Part shown: in pieces, positions 6,985-14,418 of the stretch
Layout of the letters: each line of letters starts with the position of its first letter
Position numbering within the stretch: the stretch's first letter is position 1
Assembly: GCA_900759715.1 (NCBI GenBank)
Contig: CAAEXF010000007.1
Location: forward strand, 1 to 64,000
Length of the DNA stretch: 64,000 bases
Source: Clostridium_AM sp900759715
GTDB lineage: Bacteria > Bacillota > Clostridia > Clostridiales > Clostridiaceae
Direction: 5' to 3'
Program-made: the position numbers and the translations under genes
The notes under the pieces: generated by a model
The model's database searches: none
What the model saw: the letters and a program-made list of their open reading frames with translations, nothing else
What the model was told of the DNA's origin: nothing

Positions 6985-7406
6985 ATGAAGGAAATTTATT
7001 ATAGCGAGATTAATTATTTTATCAATCTCAAATAGAGTTTAACCTTAAATAAAAGTTTTTATACTAAATTATATAAGGTAAGTTGGAAAGTAGATATAAT
7101 ATTTTACGATTTTAAATTAAAATAACTCTGAATTTAATCAGAGTTATTTTAATTCTGCGGCTAAATGTTTTAAGTAGATGTTAATCATAATTTTATGGGT
7201 AGTGTTACATTATCAAGGCATTATATATTTTAGCCAAAATTTTAAGTTTTATACTAATGAGCCACAAACATTAATTAATAGTTTTTAATACAACTTTTAA
7301 CAGTAACTAGATTTTTTACATGTAATTTAATAGGTTATTAAATAGAAAAATACATAAACTTATACTACAATCAAACATTTAATAAATTAAAAGGAGGAAC
7401 TAGATT
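6985..7406. other. Intergenic stretch without a gene
   Basis: No supported ORF. It holds an isolated terminator-like hairpin at 7117-7153 and the candidate SASP promoter element at 7356-7370. Confidence 0.6.
7117..7153 (+). terminator. Orphan terminator-like hairpin
   Basis: TAAAATAACTCTGA and TCAGAGTTATTTTA form a perfect 14-bp stem followed by ATTCTG. There is no ORF in the 130 nt upstream after the previous terminator, so a short non-coding RNA may end here. Confidence 0.55.
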
Positions 7407-7601
7407 ATGGCAAGTAGAGGAAATAGAGTGTTAGTACCACAAGCAAAAGCAGGATTAGATAGATTTAAAATGGAAGCAGCTAGTGAAGTAGGCGTGAATC
7501 TAAAAGAAGGATATAATGGAGATCTTACTTCAAGAGAAAATGGCTCTGTTGGAGGACAAATGGTTAAAAAAATGGTAGAAGCTTATGAAAGAGGCTTATA
7601 A
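7407..7601 (+). CDS. Alpha/beta-type small acid-soluble spore protein
   Basis: 64 aa. It contains NRVLVPQAKAGLDRFKMEAA, LTSRENGSVGGQMVKKMVEA and ends YERGL, the alpha/beta SASP signature. It is a paralogue of the gene at 5887, with the same MASRGNRVLVP start. Role: DNA-coating protein of the spore core. AAGGAGG lies upstream, and the near-identical 15-nt element at 7356-7370 suggests shared forespore control. Confidence 0.93.
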   Translation: MASRGNRVLVPQAKAGLDRFKMEAASEVGVNLKEGYNGDLTSRENGSVGGQMVKKMVEAYERGL

Positions 7602-7616
7602 TAATATACTAAAATG

Positions 7617-7652
7617 AAAGTCAGAGTTAAATTAACTCTGACTTTTTATTTA
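7617..7652 (+). terminator. Terminator, probably bidirectional
   Basis: AAAGTCAGAGTTAA and TTAACTCTGACTTT form a perfect palindromic stem with T-rich sequence on both strands. It lies between the SASP gene and the convergent small gene ending at 7672. Confidence 0.88.
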
Positions 7653-7671
7653 CCTATAGACTATTAATATA

Positions 7672-7842
7672 CTAGTTTAAATCATTACCTTTAGAATTCT
7701 TAGCAATGTAAATAGTAAATGACTCTATTCCTAAATTAGCAAATTTAATAAATAGGATAAGCGAATATATAAGTAATCCCATTACCGAAATAAATAATAC
7801 CATACTGAGAATACCTACTATAGCAAATATATGATAATTCAT
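7672..7842 (-). CDS. Small membrane protein, unknown function
   Basis: 56 aa read on the minus strand: MNYHIFAIVGILSM then a continuous hydrophobic span to about residue 35, then a polar tail ending AKNSKGNDLN. One or two membrane helices. AAGGGGG lies about 12 nt upstream of the ATG at 7842. Its stop lies about 20 nt from the shared terminator at 7617. No family recognised. Confidence 0.6.
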   Translation of the reverse strand: MNYHIFAIVGILSMVLFISVMGLLIYSLILFIKFANLGIESFTIYIAKNSKGNDLN

Positions 7843-8189
7843 CACACTAAAACCCCCTTAAGCTAAATATATTAAATTAATATTACGATATTACAAAAAA
7901 TAAATAGATACTAAAAAATAGACATTTAATGTCACTACAGTAGAGCACTTGCTAAGTTCAGGTGCTTATTTTGTTGTCAAATTAAATTTTGTACTTTTAA
8001 AATGTGTAGTTAACTAAAAAATAAAATTCCGTTTTTTATACAGATTTAATTCAAAAATATCTTAAATTTTGTAAAAAATGGTTGAATATTTGTTTTGAAT
8101 CATGTATAATATAATTATAATTAGAAAATAATAATAACTTTATAGTAATTTGTATCGAATATTATTATTTAAAAATGGAGGTGCTTATA
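7843..8189. other. Intergenic region between divergent small genes
   Basis: AT-rich with no supported ORF. TTGTTGTCAAA near 7972 weakly resembles a Spo0A box and GAATCATGTATAAT near 8096-8109 resembles a promoter -10 region. Neither is strong. Confidence 0.4.
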
Positions 8190-8351
8190 GTGGACAAGCA
8201 GTTAATTGAAAAAATTAAAAAAATAGAAAAGATGAGAGACTATATGCATGACTTGATAAATAGAAAGGGCAGTTTAACTGATCCGGAAGTGATATTAGCA
8301 AGCCAAATGCTAGATTGTAGCTTAAATGAGTACAATAGATTGTTCATTTAA
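8190..8351 (+). CDS. Spo0E-like aspartyl-phosphate phosphatase
   Basis: 53 aa from a GTG start with GGAGG 8 nt upstream. The sequence IEKMRDYMHDLINRKGSLTD then PEVILASQMLDCSLNEYNRL fits the Spo0E family, with the SQxLD signature (SQMLD here). Such proteins dephosphorylate Spo0A~P and delay sporulation. Size matches the family (50-85 aa). Its place beside several SASP genes supports a sporulation role. Confidence 0.85.
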   Translation: MDKQLIEKIKKIEKMRDYMHDLINRKGSLTDPEVILASQMLDCSLNEYNRLFI

Positions 8352-8420
8352 ATCTTAAAAATTTTTATATTAATTATCAGTTCATTAATTTAAAAAAGTA
8401 ATCTAAGGTGAGGTTTAAGT

Positions 8421-8807
8421 ATGACTTATAAACGCAATAGACTGCTGTATGGGTTTATGGTACTAGTTGTAATTATTTTAGGATTATGCTCAAGAAGGAT
8501 GAGTAATGCTATACCAGGATTTTTAAATACATATTTAGGTGATGCTCTTTGGGCGTTAATGATTTTCTTTGCATTCGGTTTTATTTTTAGAACTATGAAA
8601 ATAAAGAAAGTTGCATTAATAGCAATAGCATTTTGCTATTTTATTGAATTAAGCCAGTTATACCATGCAAGTTGGATAGATAGTATTAGAAAAACAACAA
8701 TAGGAGGGTTGGTACTAGGATATGTATTTTTATGGAGTGACTTACTAGCCTATGCTATAGGAATTGGGGTAGGAGTAATTATCGAACTTTTTTTGTTTAA
8801 AAATTGA
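8421..8807 (+). CDS. DUF2809 membrane protein
   Basis: 128 aa with four or five membrane helices. Diagnostic pieces are GLCSRRM, YLGDALWALMIFFAFGF, CYFIELSQLYHASWIDSIR and GLVLGYVFLWSDLLAYAIG, which match the DUF2809 family. Function unknown. GTGAGG lies upstream of the ATG. It stands alone between the Spo0E-like gene and the rnf leader. Confidence 0.82.
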   Translation: MTYKRNRLLYGFMVLVVIILGLCSRRMSNAIPGFLNTYLGDALWALMIFFAFGFIFRTMKIKKVALIAIAFCYFIELSQLYHASWIDSIRKTTIGGLVLGYVFLWSDLLAYAIGIGVGVIIELFLFKN

Positions 8808-8853
8808 ACTAATATAAATTTTATGGTATAGTCTTTATGTAATATTTTTTATC

Positions 8854-8938
8854 GGTTGGACAAACTAAAGTTTGATTCCAAGAAATTTGTTTCTAGGGTG
8901 GGAAACTCTTATTTGAGTATCCCATTTTTTTTATTTTT
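8854..8938 (+). promoter_or_regulatory. Structured RNA ending in a terminator: rnf attenuator or DUF2809 terminator
   Basis: AAACT/AGTTT and AGAAA/TTTCT mini-hairpins precede TGGGAAACTC / GAGTATCCCA followed by eight T residues. It starts about 45 nt after the DUF2809 stop and about 350 nt before rnfC. It could be a long terminator region or a ligand-responsive attenuator; it matches no riboswitch class I recognise. Confidence 0.5.
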
Positions 8939-9199
8939 TGAAATACCCAGTGTTTAAATTTACTCTTTTATTTGTTTTGCTAAGTGTTTTAAATTTTTCT
9001 CTAAAGAAATGTATTTTTAGACCATGGAAAATATATTTCCTTAGAGAATTTTCTCTTCTTTTAGGTTTTTTTAAATATAAGAACTATTTAAAATTTAGCT
9101 TGAAACTTTTAGAGGAGAAAATAAAAAAATACTCTAGAATTAAGATAAATAGAGGACTAAAGATTTCTTAAATACATTTTATACAAGGGAGGTTTACTT
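8939..9199 (+). other. Long leader region upstream of rnfC
   Basis: Contains an imperfect hairpin at 8998-9048 (TCTCTAAAGAAAT... paired with ...ATTTCCTTAGAGA). A 77-codon open frame starting TTG at 8938 lacks a ribosome site and has phenylalanine/leucine-rich low-complexity composition, so it is not called as a gene. Confidence 0.5.
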
Positions 9200-10516
9200 A
9201 TGAATATATTCACTTTTAAAAGAGGTATCCACCCACCACATGGGAAATACCTTACTGAAAATAAAGCTATTGAAGAATTACTTCCAAAAGGATTATTAAT
9301 ATATCCGATGTCACAACATATAGGTGCTCCTTGTACTCCTTTAGTAAAAAAAGGAGACAAAGTATTAGTTGGACAAAAGATTGGTGAGGCAAAGGGTTTT
9401 GTTTCGTCTCCAGTGCACAGCTCTGTTTCTGGAACAGTGGGAAAAGTTATTGAAATGCCTACATCTAATGGAAGCAAGGTTATGTCTATAATTATTAAGA
9501 ATGATGAGCTTTATGAAGAAATAGAAATACCAAAGCCTAAAGAGTATCACAAGTTATCTAAAGAAGAAATAATAGATCTTATTAGAGAAGCTGGAGTAGT
9601 AGGAATGGGTGGAGCAACTTTTCCAACTCATGTAAAGCTAAATCCTCCACCAGATAAGCCTATTGATTCTATAGTGATAAATGCTGCAGAGTGTGAACCT
9701 TATTTAACCTGTGACCATAGATTAATGCTTGAAGAAACTGGTGAGATAGTTGAGGGGTTAAAGGTATTAGCATTCTTATTTCCACAAGCTAAAATATATG
9801 TTGGAATTGAAAATAATAAGATGAATGCAGTGCAGTTAATGAAAAAAGCTCTTAAGAATATTCCTAATATGGAGGTAGCTCTTTTAAAGACAAAATATCC
9901 TCAGGGTGCTGAAAAACAACTAATATATGCTATTACTAAAAGAGAAGTTCCTTCAGGTAAGTTACCAGCAGATGTAGGATGTGTTGTGCAAAATATTACA
10001 ACTGTTCGTGAAATATATAATGCAGTAGTGCTTGGAAGGCCGGTTATGACAAGAGTTGTAACTGTAACGGGGGAAGCTGTTAAAAACCCTAAAAACTTAA
10101 AGGTCAAGCTTGGTACATCTTGGTCTGAACTGATAGAAGCCTGCGAAGGTTTTAATGAAGAACCTATAAAGATTATAGGAGGAGGACCAATGATGGGAAT
10201 GACTATATCCTCCTTAGAAGTTCCAGTTGTTAAAGGAACCTCAGGGATACTTTGCTTAACAAAGGAACAAGCGGCAATACCAGAGGAATCAAGTTGTATT
10301 AGATGCAGTAGATGTGTACAAGTTTGCCCTATGAAATTAACTCCAAGTTTTCTTGATTCTTATTCAAGAAGAAAAGAAGACGAGGCTTTTGAAAAACTCC
10401 ATGGCATGGATTGTATTGAATGTGGATGCTGTACCTTCTCATGCCCAGCTAAGCGTCATCTAGTACAATCTATACGTACAGCAAAAAGAAGAATTATAGC
10501 AAATAGAAAAAAATAG
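9200..10516 (+). CDS. rnfC: Rnf complex subunit C (NADH-binding)
   Basis: 438 aa, about the usual length for Clostridium RnfC. An NADH/FMN-binding SLBB-type region includes GVVGMGGATFPTHVK (about residue 135) and INAAECEPYLTCDH. Two ferredoxin-type clusters lie near residues 366 (CIRCSRCVQVCP) and 405 (CIECGCCTFSCP). RnfC is the peripheral subunit that exchanges electrons with NAD in ferredoxin:NAD oxidoreductase. It is the first gene of the rnfCDGEAB operon; GGGAGG precedes the ATG. Confidence 0.96.
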   Translation: MNIFTFKRGIHPPHGKYLTENKAIEELLPKGLLIYPMSQHIGAPCTPLVKKGDKVLVGQKIGEAKGFVSSPVHSSVSGTVGKVIEMPTSNGSKVMSIIIKNDELYEEIEIPKPKEYHKLSKEEIIDLIREAGVVGMGGATFPTHVKLNPPPDKPIDSIVINAAECEPYLTCDHRLMLEETGEIVEGLKVLAFLFPQAKIYVGIENNKMNAVQLMKKALKNIPNMEVALLKTKYPQGAEKQLIYAITKREVPSGKLPADVGCVVQNITTVREIYNAVVLGRPVMTRVVTVTGEAVKNPKNLKVKLGTSWSELIEACEGFNEEPIKIIGGGPMMGMTISSLEVPVVKGTSGILCLTKEQAAIPEESSCIRCSRCVQVCPMKLTPSFLDSYSRRKEDEAFEKLHGMDCIECGCCTFSCPAKRHLVQSIRTAKRRIIANRKK

Positions 10517-10535
10517 ATTAAGGAGTGGCACTATA

Positions 10536-11468
10536 ATGATTAAAACAAATTTTGCATTATCATCATCCCCACATATTCGTGATAATGATTCTACAAAATC
10601 AATTATGAGGGATGTAGTAATTGCCTTAATACCAGCAACCATAGCGGGAGTATATTTCTTTAAAACTCAAGCTTTACTTGTGATATTAACAACAGTTATA
10701 TCCTGTGTTGTCACAGAGTATGTATGGCAAAAGATTACGAAACGTCCGATTACTATTGGCAATTATAGTTCGGTGGTAACGGGTCTTTTACTTGCCTTTA
10801 ATGTTCCGCCAACCTTACCTCTATGGATGGCAGTCGTAGGTAGTGTTTTCACTATACTTATAGTTAAGGAGTTTTTTGGAGGCATAGGACAAAATATAGT
10901 TAATCCAGCACTAGCAGGAAGAGCATTTTTACTTGCTTGTTATCCTGTTGCTATGACTACATGGAAAATGGATGGAATCACTTCAGCTACACCACTTGCA
11001 ATTTTAAAATCACATCAAGGAAATTTACCGAGCTTATATAATGTTTTCATAGGGCATGTAGGTGGATGCATAGGTGAGACTTCAGCTTTAGCACTGCTAA
11101 TTGGTGCTGCTTATCTTTTCTATAAAAGAATTATCACATGGCATATACCAGTGTCTTATATAGCTACAGTTTTAATACTCACAACTATTATAGGCAGGAA
11201 CGGATTAATGACTGGGAATGGCATTTATGAAATATTTGCTGGTGGTCTTATGCTAGGTGCTTTCTTTATGGCGACGGATTACACTACCTCTCCAATGACA
11301 GCCAATGGGCAAATTGTATTTGGAATAGGATGTGGTTTTTTAGCTACAGTAATCCGTATTTTTGGAGGTTATCCTGAAGGAGTGTCCTATTCTATATTAA
11401 TTATGAATTTGTTTGTTCCGCTAATAGATAAATATGTAACTCCAAGAGTGTTTGGGGAGGTGAAGTAA
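10536..11468 (+). CDS. rnfD: Rnf complex subunit D
   Basis: 310 aa with multiple membrane helices. The motif GGIGQNIVNPALAGRAFLL and the late MATDYTTSPMTANGQ (covalent FMN attachment region, Ser/Thr) match RnfD/NqrB. It is a membrane subunit of the ion-pumping ferredoxin:NAD oxidoreductase. It follows rnfC by 19 nt and is followed immediately by rnfG. Confidence 0.96.
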   Translation: MIKTNFALSSSPHIRDNDSTKSIMRDVVIALIPATIAGVYFFKTQALLVILTTVISCVVTEYVWQKITKRPITIGNYSSVVTGLLLAFNVPPTLPLWMAVVGSVFTILIVKEFFGGIGQNIVNPALAGRAFLLACYPVAMTTWKMDGITSATPLAILKSHQGNLPSLYNVFIGHVGGCIGETSALALLIGAAYLFYKRIITWHIPVSYIATVLILTTIIGRNGLMTGNGIYEIFAGGLMLGAFFMATDYTTSPMTANGQIVFGIGCGFLATVIRIFGGYPEGVSYSILIMNLFVPLIDKYVTPRVFGEVK

Positions 11469-12041
11469 TTGAAGGATAAAGAAATAGTTAAATTAGGATT
11501 AATTCTTTTAATTATTGCCTCAGTGGCAGGCTTTATACTAGCAGGTGCTTATTCAATTACTAAGGCACCTATAGAAAATCAAAATATTAAAACTAATAAA
11601 GAGGCTATGAAAGAGCTAATCACAGACGCAGAAGATTTTAAAAAAGTTCAAGATGTTAATGAAAAAAATATTTTAGAAGTTAATGAAGCAATAGCAGATT
11701 CTAAAACTATAGGATACACTATAAAAGTTTCCAGCAAAGGCTATAGTGGAGAAATACAAACTATGGTAGGTATTTCTACTAAAGGAGAGGTTACAGGAAT
11801 TAAAATATTATCTCAATCTGAAACTCCAGGACTTGGTGCTAATGCTGTGCAGCCAAAATTTTCAGGGCAATATAAGAATAAGCCTGTAGGCAATGCTATT
11901 GAAGTAGTAAAACATGCTGTATCAAAACCAAATGAAATTGAAGCCATGACAGGTGCTACAATTACTTCAAAAGCAGTTACTACTGGAGTTAACGAAGCTG
12001 TAGATTTTTACAAAAACAACTTGAAAGGGGGACAAAAATAA
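11469..12041 (+). CDS. rnfG: Rnf complex subunit G (covalent FMN)
   Basis: 190 aa from a TTG start directly after the rnfD stop, with GGGGAGG (in the rnfD end) as ribosome site. One N-terminal membrane helix (residues 8-28) is followed by an extracytoplasmic FMN domain. TPGLGA and EAMTGATITSKAV give the S/TGAT FMN attachment motif. The gene overlaps the rnfE start by one base. Confidence 0.95.
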   Translation: MKDKEIVKLGLILLIIASVAGFILAGAYSITKAPIENQNIKTNKEAMKELITDAEDFKKVQDVNEKNILEVNEAIADSKTIGYTIKVSSKGYSGEIQTMVGISTKGEVTGIKILSQSETPGLGANAVQPKFSGQYKNKPVGNAIEVVKHAVSKPNEIEAMTGATITSKAVTTGVNEAVDFYKNNLKGGQK

Positions 12042-12715
12042 TGGCAAGCATTAAGGAAAGGCTTAAAAATGGTATCTTTACTGAAAATGCAATATTTGTA
12101 CAAGTTCTAGCAATGTGTCCTACTTTAGCTGTTACTACAAGTGCAAAAAATGGTATAGGAATGGGATTAGCATCAACAGTGGTATTAATGGGTTCTAATT
12201 TTGTTATATCCCTTCTTAGAAAATTTATACCTGATAAAATACGAATACCTAGCTTTATAGTTGTAATAGCCGGATTTGTTACACTTATTCAGTTTTTGAT
12301 GCAAGGTTTTGTACCTTCATTATATAAGTCTCTTGGTATATTTATACCACTTATCGTTGTTAATTGCGTTATTCTTGGAAGAGCAGAAGCCTATGCTTCT
12401 AAAAATGATCCTATTTCTTCAATATTTGATGGACTTGGTCAAGGAATAGGTTTTACATTAGCTTTAGGAGTTATAGGAATCATAAGAGAATTTCTAGGCA
12501 CTGGTAAAATATTTGATATTCAAATTGCTCCAATTTCATATGAACCTGCTTTGATTATGATACTTGCACCAGGTGCATTCTTTACATTAGGAATTTTAAT
12601 GGCACTTCTTAATTACTCAAAGCTTAAAAAGAGTGGAAAAGGGAACAAAAGAATTTCTGAATTTGAAGGCTGCGCACATTGTCCTAATAAATCCGCTTGT
12701 TCTTCTATCAAATAG
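12041..12715 (+). CDS. rnfE: Rnf complex subunit E
   Basis: 224 aa, six predicted membrane helices. N-terminal NAIFVQVLAMCPTLAVTTSA and SLGIFIPLIVVNCVILGRAEA are typical of RnfE/NqrD and contain the Cys residues of the membrane Fe-S centre. The C-terminus carries an extra Cys-rich tail (GCAHCPNKSACSS), seen in clostridial members. Paralogous to RnfA, encoded next. Confidence 0.95.
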   Translation: MASIKERLKNGIFTENAIFVQVLAMCPTLAVTTSAKNGIGMGLASTVVLMGSNFVISLLRKFIPDKIRIPSFIVVIAGFVTLIQFLMQGFVPSLYKSLGIFIPLIVVNCVILGRAEAYASKNDPISSIFDGLGQGIGFTLALGVIGIIREFLGTGKIFDIQIAPISYEPALIMILAPGAFFTLGILMALLNYSKLKKSGKGNKRISEFEGCAHCPNKSACSSIK

Positions 12716-12744
12716 CAGTGTATTGAAAGAAAGGATGTTTAACA

Positions 12745-13323
12745 ATGAAACTATTTTATTTAGTTATTGGAGCTTTATTTGTTAATAACTTTGTAATGTC
12801 AAGATTTTTAGGGATATGCTCCTTCCTTGGAGTTTCTAAAAAAATTGAAACAGCAAAGGGAATGGGTCTTGCTGTTACTTTTGTTATGACCATTGCATCG
12901 CTTATTACTTATTTAATCAGTAATTTTATATTAATACCTTTAAATATAACTTATTTAACCACTATGGCGTATATTTTAGTTATTGCTTCTTTGGTACAAT
13001 TCGTTGAAATGGTAATAAGGAAGATGAGTCCATCTCTTTATTCTGCCCTTGGGATATTTCTCCCGCTAATTACAACAAACTGTGCTATTCTTGGAGCGGT
13101 ATTAATTAATGTACAGGAAAAATATACTTTAGTAGAATCTTTAGTCTTTGGTGCTGCCTCTGGTCTTGGATATATGCTTGCGATAGTACTTCTTGCAGGG
13201 CTTAGAGAAAGAATGGAAGCTAATGATAAAATACCTGAAGCTTTAAAGGGATTACCATTATCATTAATAACTGCAGGATTAATGTCTATAGCATTTTTAG
13301 GATTTCAAGGGTTAATACATTAA
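12745..13323 (+). CDS. rnfA: Rnf complex subunit A
   Basis: 192 aa, six membrane helices. FVNNFVMSRFLGICSFLG and ALGIFLPLITTNCAILG are the RnfA/NqrE signatures with conserved cysteines. Together with RnfE it forms the inverted-topology core of the complex. AAAGGA precedes the ATG by about 9 nt. Confidence 0.96.
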   Translation: MKLFYLVIGALFVNNFVMSRFLGICSFLGVSKKIETAKGMGLAVTFVMTIASLITYLISNFILIPLNITYLTTMAYILVIASLVQFVEMVIRKMSPSLYSALGIFLPLITTNCAILGAVLINVQEKYTLVESLVFGAASGLGYMLAIVLLAGLRERMEANDKIPEALKGLPLSLITAGLMSIAFLGFQGLIH

Positions 13324-13341
13324 GAGGGGAGGTATCTATGA

Positions 13342-14136
13342 ATGAAAGAATTATTATTTGCAGTGATAACTTTAGGGGGACTTGGCTTATTATTTGGAAT
13401 AATTTTAGGATATTCCTCTAAGAAATTTGCTGTTGAAGTAGATGAAAAAGTACCATTAATAAAAGAATGTTTACCTGGAGCTAATTGCGGTGGTTGTGGA
13501 TATGCAGGTTGTGATGCCTATGCTCAAGCTGTTGCAGATGAAATTGCTGCAACAAACTGTTGTGCTGCTGCAGGGGCTACAGGGGCTGAGAAAATTGCAG
13601 AAATAATGGGAGTATCTATTAATGCGGGAGAAGCCAATGTTGCTTTTGTAAAATGTAAAGGAACTTGTGATAAAGCTAAGGAAAAGGGAATCTACTATGG
13701 GATAGCCAGCTGTATTGATGCAGTGAACATACCTGGTGGTGGTTCAAAAGCCTGTGAGTTTGGATGTCTAGGCCTTGGCAGCTGTGTTGAAGCTTGTAAG
13801 TTTGATGCATTGAATATTATTAATGATATTGCAGTAATAGATGAAGATAAGTGTATAGGATGCGGCGCTTGTGTAAAAACTTGCCCTAAAAAAGTTATAG
13901 ATTTGCTGCCGGTATCAAAAAAGGTTGAGATAGGATGTAATTCGAAAACAAAAGGTATAGAAGTTAAGAATAAGTGCAGCGTTGGATGCATATCTTGTGG
14001 TCTTTGCACAAGAAACTGCCCTGAAGAAGCGATTGAAATGGTTAATAATCTTCCAGTTGTAAATCATGAGAAGTGTATAGGCTGTGGAGTTTGCGTAGAA
14101 AAATGCCCAACTCATGCCATTGTGAACAGAAAATAG
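13342..14136 (+). CDS. rnfB: Rnf complex subunit B (ferredoxin-interacting, multi Fe-S)
   Basis: 264 aa. An N-terminal helix is followed by the Fe-S domain NCGGCGYAGC, then several ferredoxin-type cysteine clusters: CEFGCLGLGSCVEAC, CIGCGACVKTCP, CISCGLCTRNCP and CIGCGVCVEKCP. RnfB is thought to take electrons from reduced ferredoxin. An out-of-frame ATG at 13338 is rejected; GGGGAGG is well spaced for 13342. Last gene of the operon; a strong terminator follows at 14182. Confidence 0.96.
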   Translation: MKELLFAVITLGGLGLLFGIILGYSSKKFAVEVDEKVPLIKECLPGANCGGCGYAGCDAYAQAVADEIAATNCCAAAGATGAEKIAEIMGVSINAGEANVAFVKCKGTCDKAKEKGIYYGIASCIDAVNIPGGGSKACEFGCLGLGSCVEACKFDALNIINDIAVIDEDKCIGCGACVKTCPKKVIDLLPVSKKVEIGCNSKTKGIEVKNKCSVGCISCGLCTRNCPEEAIEMVNNLPVVNHEKCIGCGVCVEKCPTHAIVNRK

Positions 14137-14181
14137 TGGGAATTACGTGAAGAGTGGCATATAATATTTAATGTTTAAATA

Positions 14182-14223
14182 GAACCCTATAGTTAGAAAT
14201 TTTTCTAACTATAGGGTTTTTTG
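14182..14223 (+). terminator. Terminator of the rnf operon
   Basis: AACCCTATAGTTAGAA and TTCTAACTATAGGGTT form a perfect 16-bp stem followed by T residues. Confidence 0.95.
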
Positions 14224-14280
14224 TGCTAAGATATATTGCCAGATATCACAAAGATAATCATCTTTTTACTCTCTCCATTA

Positions 14281-14318
14281 AAAAAAGAAAGTGCAACATA
14301 AGTTACACTTTCTTATAT
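14281..14318 (-). terminator. Terminator downstream of polC
   Basis: On the minus strand AGAAAGTG and CACTTTCT flank a loop and are followed by seven T residues. It lies about 100 nt beyond the polC stop. Confidence 0.8.
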
Positions 14319-14418
14319 AGAAGCTTTCTTTTTATTGTCTATCTTTTAGGATAAAGCTCATGAATTGGTGGTCAACCATGTACTTGGAGCCATCAACCTG
14401 CACTATAGCTTTTGCTCG

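Noticed and set aside
8898..8932. T-box riboswitch, because of AGGGTGG
   Set aside because: No specifier stem or further T-box sequence (ACCGCG) is present, and rnfC is not an amino-acid-related gene.
8938..9171. 77-codon ORF in the rnf leader
   Set aside because: TTG start without ribosome site, low-complexity Phe/Leu/Lys composition, and overlap with a long hairpin.
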